A stretch of 64,000 nt of DNA from Sclerotinia nivalis (GCA_029531795.1 JAPEIS010000011.1:558001-622000); one strand, 5' to 3'. Positions 36,962 to 49,207 are shown, counted from the first letter of the stretch. Numbers and translations are program-made. Notes: generated from the sequence alone by a model not told the origin.

Positions 36962-37807
36962 TGAAAAGGCTGAATCTTCGGGGGTTATATCGACTAAAGG
37001 ACGATTCAATTAACGAACGATTGAATGAATACTTACTTTGTATGATGGATTTGGGTAGGCGTTATTCATCTATTAGAGGTGGATGGGAAGCCTCAAAAGT
37101 TGCTGAATCTCCTGTGCAGCTCTGCTTTTATGGACGCTTCCTCTTCTTTCATCTTGTATTAAAACCCCTCAGAAGCTTAGTCGGTTGTAATATAGCAGGG
37201 CTTTGATCTGATCAGTCATAACAACTTGAAGATCCAGATTCACGGCAAGAAGAAAACATATAAACTCCTCTCAGTGCATCATACAAGAGCGTAACTTTTT
37301 TTTTCTTTTTTTTTTTTCAAAATGTACAATGTTACCTTAGTTGATAGACTGCAAAAATAAGTTAATAAATCTCTTCAAAACTTATCAAAACTTTCATAAT
37401 AACAGAATATTGAAACATGTGACTCGGCTTATGTAAATCGCTTTTCGGCATCGGTGTTGTTCAGCCGAGGTGCTCCGATTGAATTTCTAATGAATGGTAC
37501 CGCGACCCCCACAGTTTCCACCCATCCACGTTCCCATGTTATTCTCCTGCATCCACTCAAACAACAACTCGGTCACCCAAACTTATCAGTAACGACAACA
37601 ATTAAACTTCTATCATAATCACGAAAAAATTCATTCCTTCTTGTACAATATATTTGAGTCTAATCATATTTCTAGCAGGAGCTGTCTTTGAATATCAGAT
37701 CAAAGCTTTGGATTACGATCGATCACTTAATAAGTGACAACGCAAACGTCGAAGGACGAACACATCATTTAGAGCTACAGAAGATACAAAATCAACTTTC
37801 ATCAGTC
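36962..37807. other. Intergenic between RRM gene and PEX5
   Basis: 846 bp with 3' flank of the RRM gene, a T-rich tract at about 37290-37318, and the PEX5 promoter and leader. No further gene was seen. Confidence 0.5.
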
Positions 37808-39826
37808 ATGTCGTTCATGGGTGGCGCAGAATGCTCGACAGCAGGAAATCCCCTTAGTCAATTTACAAAACATGTTCAGGATGACAAGAGTTTGCAAAGA
37901 GATAGACTGGTTGGTAGAGCGCCTGGAGGCGGTATGCAGGGCATGCGCTCAGGGATGGACATGAACGGCAGTCAAGATCATGTAGGTACTCTAGGACAGT
38001 ACACCTCAGTCATACATGGTGTATCTCAGTGACAATACTTACTAATATTAAATTGGCAGATGATGAACGATTTCATGCAACAAAATGGCCAACTCCCACC
38101 AGAAGCTTTTGCTATGCAACATGATCTTCACCAGAATGCGCACATGAGAAATGGATCTCACTCTCCAGGTGTTGGCGGATGGGCTCAGGAGTTTAATCCT
38201 GGGATGCCAGGAATGTCAGAGCAGGCAAGGATGGAGGCAGCGTTTCAAGCACCTAAAGGTACAGCTTTCAGTCCTGCGGATTTCGCTAGATTTCAACAGA
38301 TGGGGCAATCAAGCTCCGCGCGCTCTGCGAGTCCTATGACGCAAAATATGTCGAATGGTTATTCATATCAAGGTCCTCAAATGGGAATGGGCATGGGAAT
38401 GATGGGAATGAACAGAATGGGTATGGGCATGAATATGATGAACCAACCACAGTATCAACAACCCGCGCAGAACTTACAACAGGATAAAGGGAAAGGAAAG
38501 ATGGTTGAGCTCGATGATCAGAATTGGGAAGAGCAATTCAAGCAAATTGACTTGCAGGGAAAGGAGCTCGAAGAGAGTTTGGCGGCGGAAGGAGAATTAA
38601 ATGAAATGGATAGGTCAGTCCTTGAATCCGAAACCAATGAATTTGGGGATTTTGAATCTATTTGGAAGGGCATACAAGCTGAAAACGCTGCTGCTAGGGA
38701 AATGACTGGCGAAGCAAGCCTAAACGATATGAACATAGGCGAATTCGGTCAATGGGATGGATTTGATGCTGTGGGAATACATCAGTCACCATTCCGCGAT
38801 CCACAACTCGGAGATTATATGTTTGAAAAGGAGAATATTTTTCAAGATATCACTAATCCATTTGACGAGGGCGTTCGGATAATGCATGAGGGAGGTAATT
38901 TGTCTCTTGCTGCATTAGCATTTGAGGCTGCAGTACAAAAAGATTCCCAGCACATCGATGCATGGGTTCTCTTAGGTTTAGCACAAGCGCAGAACGAAAA
39001 AGAAACACCCGCAATACGGGCGTTAGAACAAGCTATGAAAGTCGACCCCATGAATCTTACAGCCCTCATGGGCCTGGCAGTCTCCTACACAAACGAAGGC
39101 TACGACAGTACCGCTTATCGTACACTTGAGCGTTGGCTCTCTGTCAAATACCCATCGATCATTCCACCAGGTTCTCTATCCTCGGAGAATGATATAGGTT
39201 TCACTGATCGACATCAACTTCATGAAAAGGTTACAGACTTGTTCATTCGTGCCGCTCAACTCTCGCCCGATGGCGAACACATGGACCCAGATGTACAGGT
39301 CGGTCTCGGCGTCCTCTTCTACGGCGCCGAAGAATACGATAAAGCAGTCGATTGTTTTACCGCTGCTCTCGCCTCCACCGAATCTGGAACGTCAAACCAA
39401 AGAGATCAAGTTCATCTCTTATGGAATCGTCTCGGCGCCACTCTCGCCAATTCTGGCCGTAGCGAAGAAGCCATCGCTGCATATGAAAAAGCCCTTACCC
39501 TTCGCACCAACTTCGTGCGAGCTCGCTACAATCTTGGTGTTTCTTGTATCAATATCGGATGTTATGATGAAGCTGCCTCTCATCTTTTAGGTGCATTAGC
39601 GATGCATAAAATTGTGGAAAATGAGGGTAGAGAAAAAGCAAGAGATGTGCTCGGTGGTGGTAATGTCAGTGAAGCAGATCTCGAAAGAATGATCTCGCAG
39701 AATCAAAGCACGAATTTATATGATACATTGAGAAGGGTGTTTAGTCAAATGGGAAGGAGAGATTTGGCGGAACGGGTGGTGGCGGGTATGGATGTCGAAA
39801 GCTTTAGGGGTGAGTTTGACTTTTGA
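37808..39826 (+). CDS. PEX5: Peroxisomal targeting signal 1 receptor Pex5
   Basis: Exons 37808-37981 and 38060-39826 give 646 aa. Pex5 binds PTS1 (SKL-type) cargo in the cytosol through TPR repeats and docks at the peroxisome. The conserved N-terminal Cys9 (GGAECSTAGN) is the site used for receptor recycling by monoubiquitination. The natively unfolded N-terminal half carries the aromatic docking motifs WAQEF, WEEQF and related (QWDGF), binding Pex13/Pex14. A Met/Gly-rich stretch lies near 38380-38445. TPR repeats span about residues 300-600, with typical blocks such as AWVLLGLAQAQNEKE, NRLGATLANSGRSEEA and ARYNLGVSCINIG. Fungal Pex5 is usually 600-660 aa, so the length fits. The frame upstream of 37808 has an earlier in-frame segment, but the conserved MSFMGGAECS start decides the ATG. 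Confidence 0.95.
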
Positions 39827-40661
39827 TTGAAAAGCGGATAGAGTGATGGATTGAAGGGTGGATGTATAGGGACATATGAGCGAATCAGTAGCGATCTACT
39901 TTCAATGAAAAATATGGGTCAGTATGTAGTCGACTTATACTGACTATGGAATGCATATGTGGACGTCAAGAGAGAATGTATCGAAATAATCTTTAGGTGG
40001 TCCGTCGAATTTATGGGATTTGGAATGAATAATAACTTTAAGGGGTCGGCTCGGTTAGGCTATGCTGGACACATTATCATAAAGGCGTAGAATTAAACAA
40101 TATTCTCAGCCTACTCCCATTCATGTCAAGCATGATTGACTTTCATAGTATTGTGACACTTTGTATACAAATAGGTTTTGTCATCCAGCACCATTGTCAT
40201 CTAGCAACATTTGTTACCGAGACCAAGGACCAAAAGATATCATCCACCATTATCACGTAGGAAACGCGTAGGAAACATTGAGAAGTATCGATGAATAAAG
40301 GGATCTTATAATATGAGCGGAACACGGCTGTAATTTAGATTCAAATCCGTAGCAGTTGGAGAGGGGCCGCCGAGGTATGTGATAGTATAGTAGTCGGAGA
40401 GGTTGTTCAGAACTGAGATATGTGAGACCTGTAATGGAGGCTGGAGGCTTTTAGTTGTATTTCGCTGTAGATGTTCGATTAATATCGGAATGTGTGGTTG
40501 GTTCGTACAGTACAGGAGAGGATAGGATAGGACAGGACAGGACACTGCATACTTCTTAGGGTCTAGATACCATATTATCTTATCCATGAACTATTTATTC
40601 ATCTATCACGATCGATATCCTGTTTCTTCACTTGAGTTTAAGCTTAAGCTTCAGCTTCAGC
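39827..40661. other. Convergent 3' flanks
   Basis: About 835 bp between PEX5 and the PTH11-like gene, which converge. GATAGGATAGGACAGGACAGGACA at 40516-40540 is a short degenerate 5-bp repeat. No gene was seen. Confidence 0.5.
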
Positions 40662-42234
40662 TTAAGTTTTAGCCTTTAAACCTGGACCTGGACCTGGACC
40701 AGGAGCAGCGCTTTCAATATCTCCTGCATATTGATAGCCAATATGATTCCCCATCGGTCGCAAATCCTCATACTCGATACTAAAATCTTGCTGGATGATA
40801 ATCCCATGTTCATTATCTTGATTCTTATTCTCATTCTCGGTTCTGGTTCCGGTTCCGCGCCTTAGAGAACTACGTCTTCTCGTCATAGGCCATGGATAAA
40901 ATAATTGGCTTAGATCCCCATTTCCATTTCCATAAGCATGTGCGTGTCCCTGACCGCATTCTGCGAATGGAATTTTGGAGCGAGTCGGACTCGGTGTTTG
41001 AATATACGTTCTCGGATTTCCTTTCACGGATCTCGGCGCTTGAATCTCTGATCCCATGGCTGTTTCTGGAGATGTTTCATCATGAGATGTTTCGTGACAG
41101 ATGGATGGGTTTCTAGATCTAGAGCTGCCTGTAATTACTCCCCAATCACCACTCGCGAAACCCGTTCCACTATAGCGAGCAGTCGAAGGCCAGGGATGCG
41201 GACGCGTGATAGTTAGATAGAGAGCTCGGTAGGCGGGCAGACAGGAGGCGATTAGATAGACGCCACCTTCCGCGATGGAGTAGGCGCAGAGTTCGATTGC
41301 GGTCCAGGTTATGTCTGAGGCGGGTTGCATGCGCCAGAATGCGGCGAAGCGGAGGATGGATGTTATGAGGCCTCTATGGTTTATTAGTATATGCCTTGCT
41401 TTTAGCGACGCTCTGAGTGAATCATCTGGAGTACGGTGTAGATCTCTCGATGAAGTGAAGGAGGAGAAGAGAAAAAAACCTACAAACTCCCCGCCAAAAA
41501 CGTAATTCCCACCCCCGCCTTATCTCTCCACCCCATCATCGTCCCCATTATCATCGGAACGGGCAGTGCCAACATAGCCACATCTGTCAGAATATTCGGT
41601 GAGCTCGCCCATCTCCAATATGCATCTTGATCGAAACATTTTCCCTTTCCCTGTTTATCCCATAAATGGTCTAGGGGTATACATTGCGTTACATTCGCAA
41701 TGATATTCGCAAGCGCTGTTGCGAGGAGAATGGCAGCTATGAGATAGGAAGCACGACGTTGCCATTTGATGACGAAGATGCGCAGGAAGAGGGAGAGCAT
41801 GGTTAGTTTGGGGAGGGTAATGGAGAGGATATAGAGGATTGCGAATGTGATTTCCATTTTGAGGAAGGTGGGGAGGGTAGTCGGATGTTGGGTTAAAATG
41901 TAAGGGAGATGGTGGCCTGCGTAGACGTATTTTATAGCAGCTATAAAATAGTGGTGAGTTTTCAATGTAAACTAGAATTGGGAGGGAAAATTAAAATACC
42001 TAAAGAAATAGCATTCATAGCCAAATTAGATCCTAGCCCCAACACCGTAAACCATTCTTCCCGACGAAATCTCCATTTGAGACTCTTTCTCTGACTAACA
42101 TAACTCGCCACAAAACTCAAGGCTACGAAAATGATTTCGGCGGTAATAAAGACAGATGCTACAGCTACCAATCTATCACCTGAAAAATGATCCAGATATC
42201 CTGCAGGATAGATTTGAGAAGGAAAAGAAGTCAT
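40662..42234 (-). CDS. PTH11-like seven-transmembrane protein (fungal rhodopsin-domain family)
   Basis: Exons 42234-42000, 41940-41484 and 41373-40662 give 467 aa. About the first 290 residues form the fungal integral-membrane 'rhodopsin' domain. Hydrophobic spans are visible at LVAVASVFITAEIIF, WFTVLGLGSNLAM, FAILYILSITLPKLTMLSLF, YLIAAILLATALANIIA and later. The family's hallmarks are present: a Lys/Leu-rich helix after ITLPKLTMLSLFLRIF, the loop TQCIPLDHLWD with a Cys, GKCFDQ with its partner Cys, and NILTDVAMLALPVPMI. The cytosolic tail of about 180 residues is Ser/Arg/Gly-rich and ends in PGPGPGPGLKAKT. There is no N-terminal CFEM domain. Members are often called PTH11-like G-protein-coupled receptors; the ligand is unknown. 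Confidence 0.85.
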
Positions 42235-43340
42235 GATCCATGAAAAAGACTAATATATGAATATCTATCTACCCGAGTATTTGTTCGGGGGAAAATGATG
42301 GATTCAAGTTAACATATGAATGTGACCCACGTATTACTTTCCCAGTATCATATACCATTTTATATGTAACACGAAAATAATGCCAAAAGAATGCCCACAC
42401 CACTTGAAACCCCATGGAAGAGGTATAGATATGGCACATACAAGGGCTGCACATGTATATACCAGCATGCAGACCATCATCTCATTCTCCAACTAAAGAA
42501 CACCCTCAAGATTGGTCAAAAACACAGGGAAACAGAAAAAATGGTGTGAAGATATCATCCTGCGCCACATAAGCACCTACCTCCTTAAGTATTGGTCCCA
42601 CAAACATTCAATGAAAATCCACAAAATCACTGAAGAAAAAATGCAGGTGTGGTTCACCTTGCGTTTTTCGTGTTCTCTGCCACGTTCCGGCATCGTAGGA
42701 AGCATATGCTGGATTCAGTCCCTGTGGTGCTACTCCACGGTGGCCCCAAGGAATCTCGTTTGGGAAGTGGAATACTATTTTGGTACACTTGCTGAAGCGA
42801 GGTTGTATTGACGAGCATACGGAGAACACTTTTATCATATACATCATCCAATTGAAGTTGCTGGATACGGTTATTTTTGACTACAAACCAACAGTTGCCA
42901 CAGAAATTGCATGGGGTAGAGAGCAGTTCGTAATGTTATCTTTTGAGTGTTGTGAAGAAGTTTTTAGAAATTATTTAATTTCTGTATGTGCGTCTTGTTT
43001 TCTAAAAATGGTGTGAAATGTGTACGCTGGTACTGCGGTTGATTGGTCATATAGCCTTTCAAGTATTGGAAGGAGGAATTTCACTTCTTCAATTATACAC
43101 ACATAAAGAATTAAGCATTTCAAATTCTGCTATACAACATACAATATCCATCCACGCTGAGTACCATTCTTGTAATCCTACATAAAATTACAAAAAGGAA
43201 ATCATAAATCGCTGAAGCACTAGGATAATCAATGATCAAGAACCAGCGATCCCCCCCAATTCCTGTAAAATTGCTGCAAGCTATTATTATTACGATTTTA
43301 GCGATGAGAAAGTGTGAGGCATACCTTAGTAACGGACATC
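42235..43340. other. Intergenic, no supported gene
   Basis: About 1.1 kb. Overlapping short open frames on both strands at 42512-42850 have no recognisable domain and no consistent ATG-start frame, so none was called. Confidence 0.45.
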
Positions 43341-44300
43341 TTACTTCTTAACCTCCCAAACCTGTCGATTATCCAGAGCCCTACTCAATGTTAGAAAGCA
43401 TAAATGTATTCGATATGTAAAAATACCATGATATTTCTCAATGCACTGATCAACTGCAGCCTCATCTTCCCAGTGGAAGTAACAGACGTTGCTATACCGT
43501 TGCGGATATGGACTAAGCAATCCCACAACCCTATGTCCAGTAGGAGAATGTACAATCATATCCAGAATTGCCTCTTCCTCCAAACAGAAATCTGCTGTAT
43601 GAAATTTGACTATGCATAGAACGTCGGGGGTTTGATTATGTTCCATCTGTTGTTTTGTTGCGTTTGTGATTATGGTTATATCTTTATGGTGTACCAATCC
43701 ATTTGGGAACCTCCTTAAACAATTCTTTGATAAAAGTGTGTCCCGCGATTGGCGAGAGGACCCCTTTTCCGTTAAATCACTCTGACTTTGATCGACAATG
43801 GTAACACTTCGAGAAGTTCCTGATTCTTGACTGAAAGGGGAAACAGAACGTGTTCGATCGACCTTTTTGTTCTCATTCTCCTCACGAAATTCGAATCTCC
43901 ATGCCTCTAACTCCTTCATTCTTATTGCTACACCCCTCAATCCGTTCCCTCGACGGTCCCAACGACGTGTATTTCTTTTTTTGAACGGACTGGAACGTCC
44001 ATAATGGCGGGAGTACTGCTTTTTTCCCTTTAACTTCATGTTCCTCAAAGGGGCCTTTTGACAAAACTCGCGCGCTGGAAATGGTGCTCTCGTCATTTCC
44101 CTTTCCTCCAAAGGATCCCCAGCAAGGCTAAAATAGCGCCGACAAGCACACTTGAACCGGACAATCATTCTGGACGGGGCGATTGGAAAATCCCCAAGGT
44201 ACACTAACGCAGGCTCTTCACCCTTCGAGCTCCCAACCCCCATGTCGATTTGCTCAATCTCTTCTATATTTTTTGTGATATCGTTCCTCCTCGTTGTCAT
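43341..44300 (-). CDS. Unrecognised basic protein (ORF B)
   Basis: I do not recognise it. As an uninterrupted frame from ATG 44300 it gives 319 aa. The middle is very basic (KKQYSRHYGRSSPFKKRN). The C-terminal about 90 residues look globular (VLCIVKFHTADFCLEEEAI, VCYFHWEDEAAVDQCIEKYHG). A probable intron starts at the GTATTT after codon KYHG: it has a TTCTAAC branch site and ends in TAG at about 43382, is 46 nt long, and would shift the final frame, so the C-terminus is uncertain. Its first 47 bases overlap the end of ORF A in another frame on the same strand; the two may be one broken or misread gene. Confidence 0.5.
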   Translation of the reverse strand: MTTRRNDITKNIEEIEQIDMGVGSSKGEEPALVYLGDFPIAPSRMIVRFKCACRRYFSLAGDPLEEREMTRAPFPAREFCQKAPLRNMKLKGKKQYSRHYGRSSPFKKRNTRRWDRRGNGLRGVAIRMKELEAWRFEFREENENKKVDRTRSVSPFSQESGTSRSVTIVDQSQSDLTEKGSSRQSRDTLLSKNCLRRFPNGLVHHKDITIITNATKQQMEHNQTPDVLCIVKFHTADFCLEEEAILDMIVHSPTGHRVVGLLSPYPQRYSNVCYFHWEDEAAVDQCIEKYHGIFTYRIHLCFLTLSRALDNRQVWEVKK

Positions 44301-45039
44301 AATGAGGCGCCTCGGTCAATGTTCGTTTTCTAGATTGTTGAGCATTATCTGGCGCGGGATTGTTTGTGAAAGCTTCAGCGTCTGCCCAAATTTGCGCTAT
44401 GTTCTTGGTTACACGCAATGGCTTAGGGGCCCACAATTGACTTCTGTTGTCGACTGGAGGGACGGGTTGAGAAGCCCCAAATTGAGCTCCGCTACTGTTA
44501 GAATTGACAGGCGATGATCTAGGCGTCTGGGCTGGGAAGTAGTTATTAGAATCAAGGGGTGAAGCGTTATATGCCGAATTTGTGAAGGAATTATTCGAAG
44601 TAGCAGGCGACGAGTCAAACGTTGGAATTGCGAAGGAACCTCGCCGGATACGTAGGTTGGTAAATTCGTCCGTTGGATTTGCGAAGGAACCGCTTTCAGA
44701 CGGCGTATTGGTAAAGGGACTGCTCTGCTGAGACGGTGAATGTGTAGAGAAGGCACCTCGCCGGGTACGTGGGTTGGTAAATTCGTCCGTTGGTGGTGGA
44801 TCGCCTGGGGCCGTACTAAATTGCGATGGTAAGAGTTGGGCCGCGTTCTGTCCGGCAAACTGCAGACGATCTGATGCACAGCGTCGAACAAGCCCGGGAC
44901 GACGTTGGACACCTTCAGCCGCAGGCGCTACTGGAAAGTTCGGAGGTTCTGGATGTGTATAGTCCCAGCCGATGGGACGATCGCAACGGCAAAATGATCC
45001 TTGACCACAGATATGGCAGGCACTTACTCTTGGGCGCAT
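44254..45039 (-). CDS. Unrecognised protein with N-terminal Cys motif (ORF A)
   Basis: ATG 45039 to stop at 44254 gives 261 aa, unrecognised. The N-terminus has CHICGQGSFCRC, a possible zinc site, followed by a Pro-rich stretch. The rest is disordered, rich in Ser, Asn, Thr and Pro. It contains a duplicated segment PTDEFTN-R-RRG-F about 50 residues apart, and many NSF/TNS blocks. It ends in a charged segment EEERYHKKYRRD. Stop and composition look natural for a C-terminus, but ORF B begins 47 bases before it in another frame, so a frameshift or missed intron joining the two cannot be excluded. A GTAAGT lies inside codons 5-6 and could be a real donor. Confidence 0.5.
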   Translation of the reverse strand: MRPRVSACHICGQGSFCRCDRPIGWDYTHPEPPNFPVAPAAEGVQRRPGLVRRCASDRLQFAGQNAAQLLPSQFSTAPGDPPPTDEFTNPRTRRGAFSTHSPSQQSSPFTNTPSESGSFANPTDEFTNLRIRRGSFAIPTFDSSPATSNNSFTNSAYNASPLDSNNYFPAQTPRSSPVNSNSSGAQFGASQPVPPVDNRSQLWAPKPLRVTKNIAQIWADAEAFTNNPAPDNAQQSRKRTLTEAPHYDNEEERYHKKYRRD

Positions 45040-45770
45040 GGCGCTTGAAGGGAATTTGGGGATGTAGTAATATGTGCCTGTAGATAAATATTTCTTGTTT
45101 GCTGATTCCAGAAAAGTTGAGGAATATCAATGCATGATTGAAATAAGTGCTATTGTTTAGGGTAATGATTGTTGTATGGAGAAAAGAAAAGAAAGTCTGA
45201 AACGATTTAGATGTAGAAGAGAAGATGGCTTCATTTCAGCTATATAAGGAAGGAACCACTTGATCCTTTTCTGTTTTTAATGATCATTCAGTAAGGAGCG
45301 GTTAAGAATATACTGCTCTTCCTCGAGTCAATCAAAGGCATTCAAAATTTGGGCTCGTGAAAAGAAAAACGAATTGGTAAACGATTAGCATCACCACTTC
45401 CCCTAGGATATTTTTAAGAATCAAACATTCGGGATAGTAGTGAGGATTAGGTCAATTCAGCCATCATGAAATTGGATGTAATGTATTTGTATTCAGGTTG
45501 GGTATCGCCTGCTAGCCTATTTGCGTTTAACAAAGTACAGCTGCAACTGAGTATGAAACTAAAATATATGCTAGTGTGTCCTAGCCACTGCCAGATCGTG
45601 CTACTCAAGAGATGCGAATATGATATCAAATGTCCCACTAGCAATCCTTCGATTAATGTAAATCGCTAATCCGAATCACAACTGAAGCGCGAGATATGCA
45701 AGATATCTGAGGTCGATATATCTAATCGGATGATACCACCTTTCATGCTTTGCAATTAGCATCAGCATGA
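45040..45770. other. Intergenic, no gene
   Basis: 731 bp holding the upstream region of ORF A and the 3' flank of the three-RRM gene. Nothing else was seen. Confidence 0.5.
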
Positions 45771-47038
45771 TTACTCTCTATCGCTCTTTCCTCTCCATCC
45801 TCTGGTTGGAGTTTCTCCTTTGGATTGAGCGCTCGACAAACTAGGCTTGACCCTAATCTTTCCACCCCATTTCTCAGACCAATCCAGGTTGACAATAGCT
45901 CCATCAGCTTCTTGACTATCCTGCAGTTCAACGAAGCAGAAATGGCTATTGCCCTCTCTTGGCTCTCTTGGAGAGCATAGCTTGCTGACCCACTTGACAT
46001 TGTACTCGCTAAAGAGCTCTCTGATCTCTGCCTCGGTAGCAGACTCATCTCCGAAATCGGGCAAACCACCAACATAAATTCTTTGCTTCTCAACGACTTT
46101 GCCTGATACTCCTCCAGATGCACGACTGACTTTGAGGCCCCACTCATTGCCATCAAACATCTTAACCGCGTCGTTGACTTGGGTGTTGTTGGCAAGATCA
46201 ACGAAACAGTAATAGTGGTTACCACCTTCCTCAACCTTTGAAGGGTGTGGAGAGATCAACTTGCTAACAACTTCAACATCAAATCCTTCGAAGATCTCTC
46301 GAATCTTGCGGTTTGCTGTTTCTTGATCATCAATTCTTGGCAATCCTCCAACGTAAAGTCTTTTACCATCTTGAGAAGAAGTGTCTACTTGACGTTGTTG
46401 AGAAGTCTCAGAGCTCTTCCAACGGTCATTCGTGTGAAGAGGAGTCTCTGAGGATGATACCTGTGGACGAGTGCTGCCTGCATTTTGTCAGTGGGAGTTT
46501 TACAAACCTGCCGCATGAATCTGATGACAGATAAGTTCTAATTCTTGTAGATTCACTCACGGTCTGATCTTACACCAGGTTTGACTCTGAGTGTACGATT
46601 TTTGAACTCTTGACCGTCATAACGATTCAAAGCCTCATCAGCCATATCCCTGGTGGTGAAAGTAACGAAGCAGTAACCGGGATTGCGCTTTGTCATGGAG
46701 TCGATGGACATATGGACAGTTCGAGATTCACGTGGGACATCTTGGAAAATGGTTTCAATATCCTCTGCGGTGGTATCATAACTTAGATTGCCAACGTAGA
46801 TGCGCCGACCTTCTTCAATGGCCTTGTCCGACTCTGTGAGCTGTGAAGATTTCCTTGGCGAGTCACCTGCCTCGTTTCGAGAAAATCTCCCCTGGCCCTG
46901 GTTTGGTCGATCGCCACCATCTCTACCACCAGTTTGTCCACCTCCACGATTTCTTGTGGAAGACCAAGGAGAAACTCTCTCTTCGCCATTTGGACTTTGA
47001 GGAGGATCTTGCTTAACACGCCAGTTGTTGGAGAACAT
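45771..47038 (-). CDS. RNA-binding protein with three RRM domains
   Basis: Exons 47038-46561 and 46477-45771 give 394 aa. RRM1 (about 78-155) has RNP2 IYVGNL and RNP1 YCFVTF. RRM2 (about 200-285) has LYVGGL and YYCFVDL. RRM3 (about 295-375) has IYVGGL and HFCFVEL. The first about 70 residues are Gly/Arg/Ser-rich and disordered. No presequence is evident, so nuclear or cytosolic action is likely. Both splice sites are clear (GTGAGT donor, GCAG acceptor) and restore one frame. RNA target and pathway are not told by the sequence. It is divergent from NOB1 with only 354 bp between the ATGs. Confidence 0.85.
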
Positions 47039-47392
47039 ATTGAAGTTTTAGGATGTGGGATTTGGGTATTGAAATGATTGAATTTGTGTCCAAATTAAAT
47101 TCGTTAGAGTTCGGATTTAAAGAGAGAAATACTCCACGGTATATGAATATCAGAAATATCAAAAATTGGAGTTGAAGTTGAAGATTTGTTTTTGATTGAA
47201 TTTTCAAGTTGCAAACAAAATTTATAAAATTTTCCGAGCAAACAACCTAGAAAAGGAAGCACAGCACGTGATTGAATGCAAATTTAGACCGCCCGGCAGT
47301 AATTTTTTTTCGATAATCTTTATCGTACACCCCGCCATGATAATTGCATCGCATTAAACAGCCCATTAGTACTTATAGTTGAAGAGTTAAAA
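47039..47392. promoter_or_regulatory. Bidirectional promoter, three-RRM gene / NOB1
   Basis: 354 bp between divergent ATGs, AT-rich. No defined motif was recognised beyond A/T tracts. Confidence 0.5.
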
Positions 47393-48760
47393 ATGGCCAC
47401 AAATACTACCAAGCCCATACATAGTCTCATTATTGATGCAGGGCCAATAATTAAGAATGATCCCTCAGTCTCTACGCTTCTTGGGCAAGCAGAAAACCTC
47501 TATACAATCCCCCTCGTTATCGACGAAATCAAAGATGCCGTCACGAGAGCCAGATTCGAAACTACCCTATTACCTTTCCTCAAATTAAGAGCGCCTCGGT
47601 CAGCTAGTATTAAAGTTATAACTGAATTCGCGCGGAAAACAGGTGATTTGGAAGTACTTAGCAGACAAGATATCCATTTGATGGCATTAGCATATGAGCT
47701 TGAATGTGAACGAAATCACGGAGATTGGAGATTACGAAGTGTGCCAGGACAGAAGAGATTAAATGGAGCTCCTCCTGCATCATTAACTGGAGAGAAACCT
47801 GCCGATACCACAGAGGCGCAAGAAACATCCATAGATGCTGCAGCGCAACCAAAAATTGAAAGTAGAGGCGCATGGGGGACATCAATACCTCAAGCAACAG
47901 AAGAATCCAAAATCGAGACTCAACCTATCGAGGAAGCATTAGAAGCTACCCACATATCCACCATCGAGGAGCTAAAAAACTCAGAGAAAACAGCAGAAGC
48001 CACAGCCACAGAAGAACAGACCGAAGAACAAACTTCCACAACAGAGCCCGAAACGACCCCCGTAACCGTCGATGAATCATCGAATATAGAAGAAGTTCCC
48101 GCGTCCGAATCCGACGCCGAAGACGACGGCGAAGGATGGATCACGCCCTCCAACCTCAAAAAACACCAACAAAAAGACAACAACAGCACGTTTGAGCCCC
48201 AAGAAGAACAAAAAACAATCCAAGTAGCAACCATCACCAGCGATTACGCCATGCAAAACGTCATGCTACGTATGAACCTCAATCTCCTCTCACCCTCTCT
48301 CCAACGCATCCGTCAACTCAAAACCTGGGTCTTGCGATGCCACGCCTGTTTTGGCATTACTAGAGATATGACGAAGCAATTCTGCGGACGCTGCGGAAAA
48401 CCCACTTTACTCCGAACCTCCTGCTCCACCGACAAAGACGGAAATGTCAAGGTTCATCTTAAAAAAAATATGCAATGGAACAACAGGGGAAATGTATACA
48501 GTGTTCCCAAACCCGTTGCAGGGACAGCGAATGGAAAGAATATCAAGGGCGGTGGAAAGGGGGGATGGGGTAATGATTTGATATTGGCTGAAGATCAAAA
48601 GGAGTATGTAAGAGAAATGGCTACTTCAAGAAGAAAGAAGGATAAGGATCTCATGGATGAAGATTACCTACCCAGTATTCTGACTGGAGATCGTGGACGA
48701 GCAGGCGGTAGACCAAAAGTTGGAGCGGGAAAAAATGTTAATTCCAAGAAACGACATTAG
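47393..48760 (+). CDS. NOB1: 20S pre-rRNA D-site endonuclease Nob1
   Basis: Single exon, 455 aa. Nob1 cuts 20S pre-rRNA at site D to make mature 18S rRNA in cytoplasmic pre-40S particles. The PIN domain opens with LIIDAGPII (catalytic Asp15) and includes IPLVIDEIKD and the later acidic site SRQDIHLMALAYELE. An insertion of about 150 residues, Thr/Glu-rich, separates it from the C-terminal part. The zinc ribbon at about 314-336 has CHACFG and CGRCGK. The tail has the conserved NNRGNVYSVPKP and a WGNDLILAEDQKEY block. Fungal Nob1 is 430-480 aa, so the protein is complete. Confidence 0.96.
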   Translation: MATNTTKPIHSLIIDAGPIIKNDPSVSTLLGQAENLYTIPLVIDEIKDAVTRARFETTLLPFLKLRAPRSASIKVITEFARKTGDLEVLSRQDIHLMALAYELECERNHGDWRLRSVPGQKRLNGAPPASLTGEKPADTTEAQETSIDAAAQPKIESRGAWGTSIPQATEESKIETQPIEEALEATHISTIEELKNSEKTAEATATEEQTEEQTSTTEPETTPVTVDESSNIEEVPASESDAEDDGEGWITPSNLKKHQQKDNNSTFEPQEEQKTIQVATITSDYAMQNVMLRMNLNLLSPSLQRIRQLKTWVLRCHACFGITRDMTKQFCGRCGKPTLLRTSCSTDKDGNVKVHLKKNMQWNNRGNVYSVPKPVAGTANGKNIKGGGKGGWGNDLILAEDQKEYVREMATSRRKKDKDLMDEDYLPSILTGDRGRAGGRPKVGAGKNVNSKKRH

Positions 48761-49207
48761 AATAGAAAGAAGTAAAAGTAACCTCAAATATAGATGCAAA
48801 AATAGATCCAAATACTTGTACTTTTGTAAACTCTGAGCTTGCTTTTGAAATTGTGATATTCCTCAATTCGCCAGTAGATAAAGAATCTGCCTATAAAGCA
48901 GCAAAGAAGTACTTGCAAGTAATTGCGATTCCTCCTTCCCTACTAGCAAAAGCCGGATTTCCTTTTCCCATCTTTCACGAATTGTCACACACTAAGAACC
49001 GATAGATGTAGAAATCCCTCGTCCAGAACGCCAGTATACTCCGCACATTCCATTCAACCCACTAGCCTGATGCTTTTCATCGCAGCTAGATATTCAGCCT
49101 TTCCTTTCTACACATTTGATAATGCACAACATTGCGCACACATCTATCTTCCCTTTCCTATCCCTGCTAGTCGAGTAGCCAATCCGTTTTTTTATCCGTG
49201 GAGATAT
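48761..49207. other. Convergent 3' flanks of NOB1 and NOP10
   Basis: 447 bp with no further gene seen. Confidence 0.5.
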
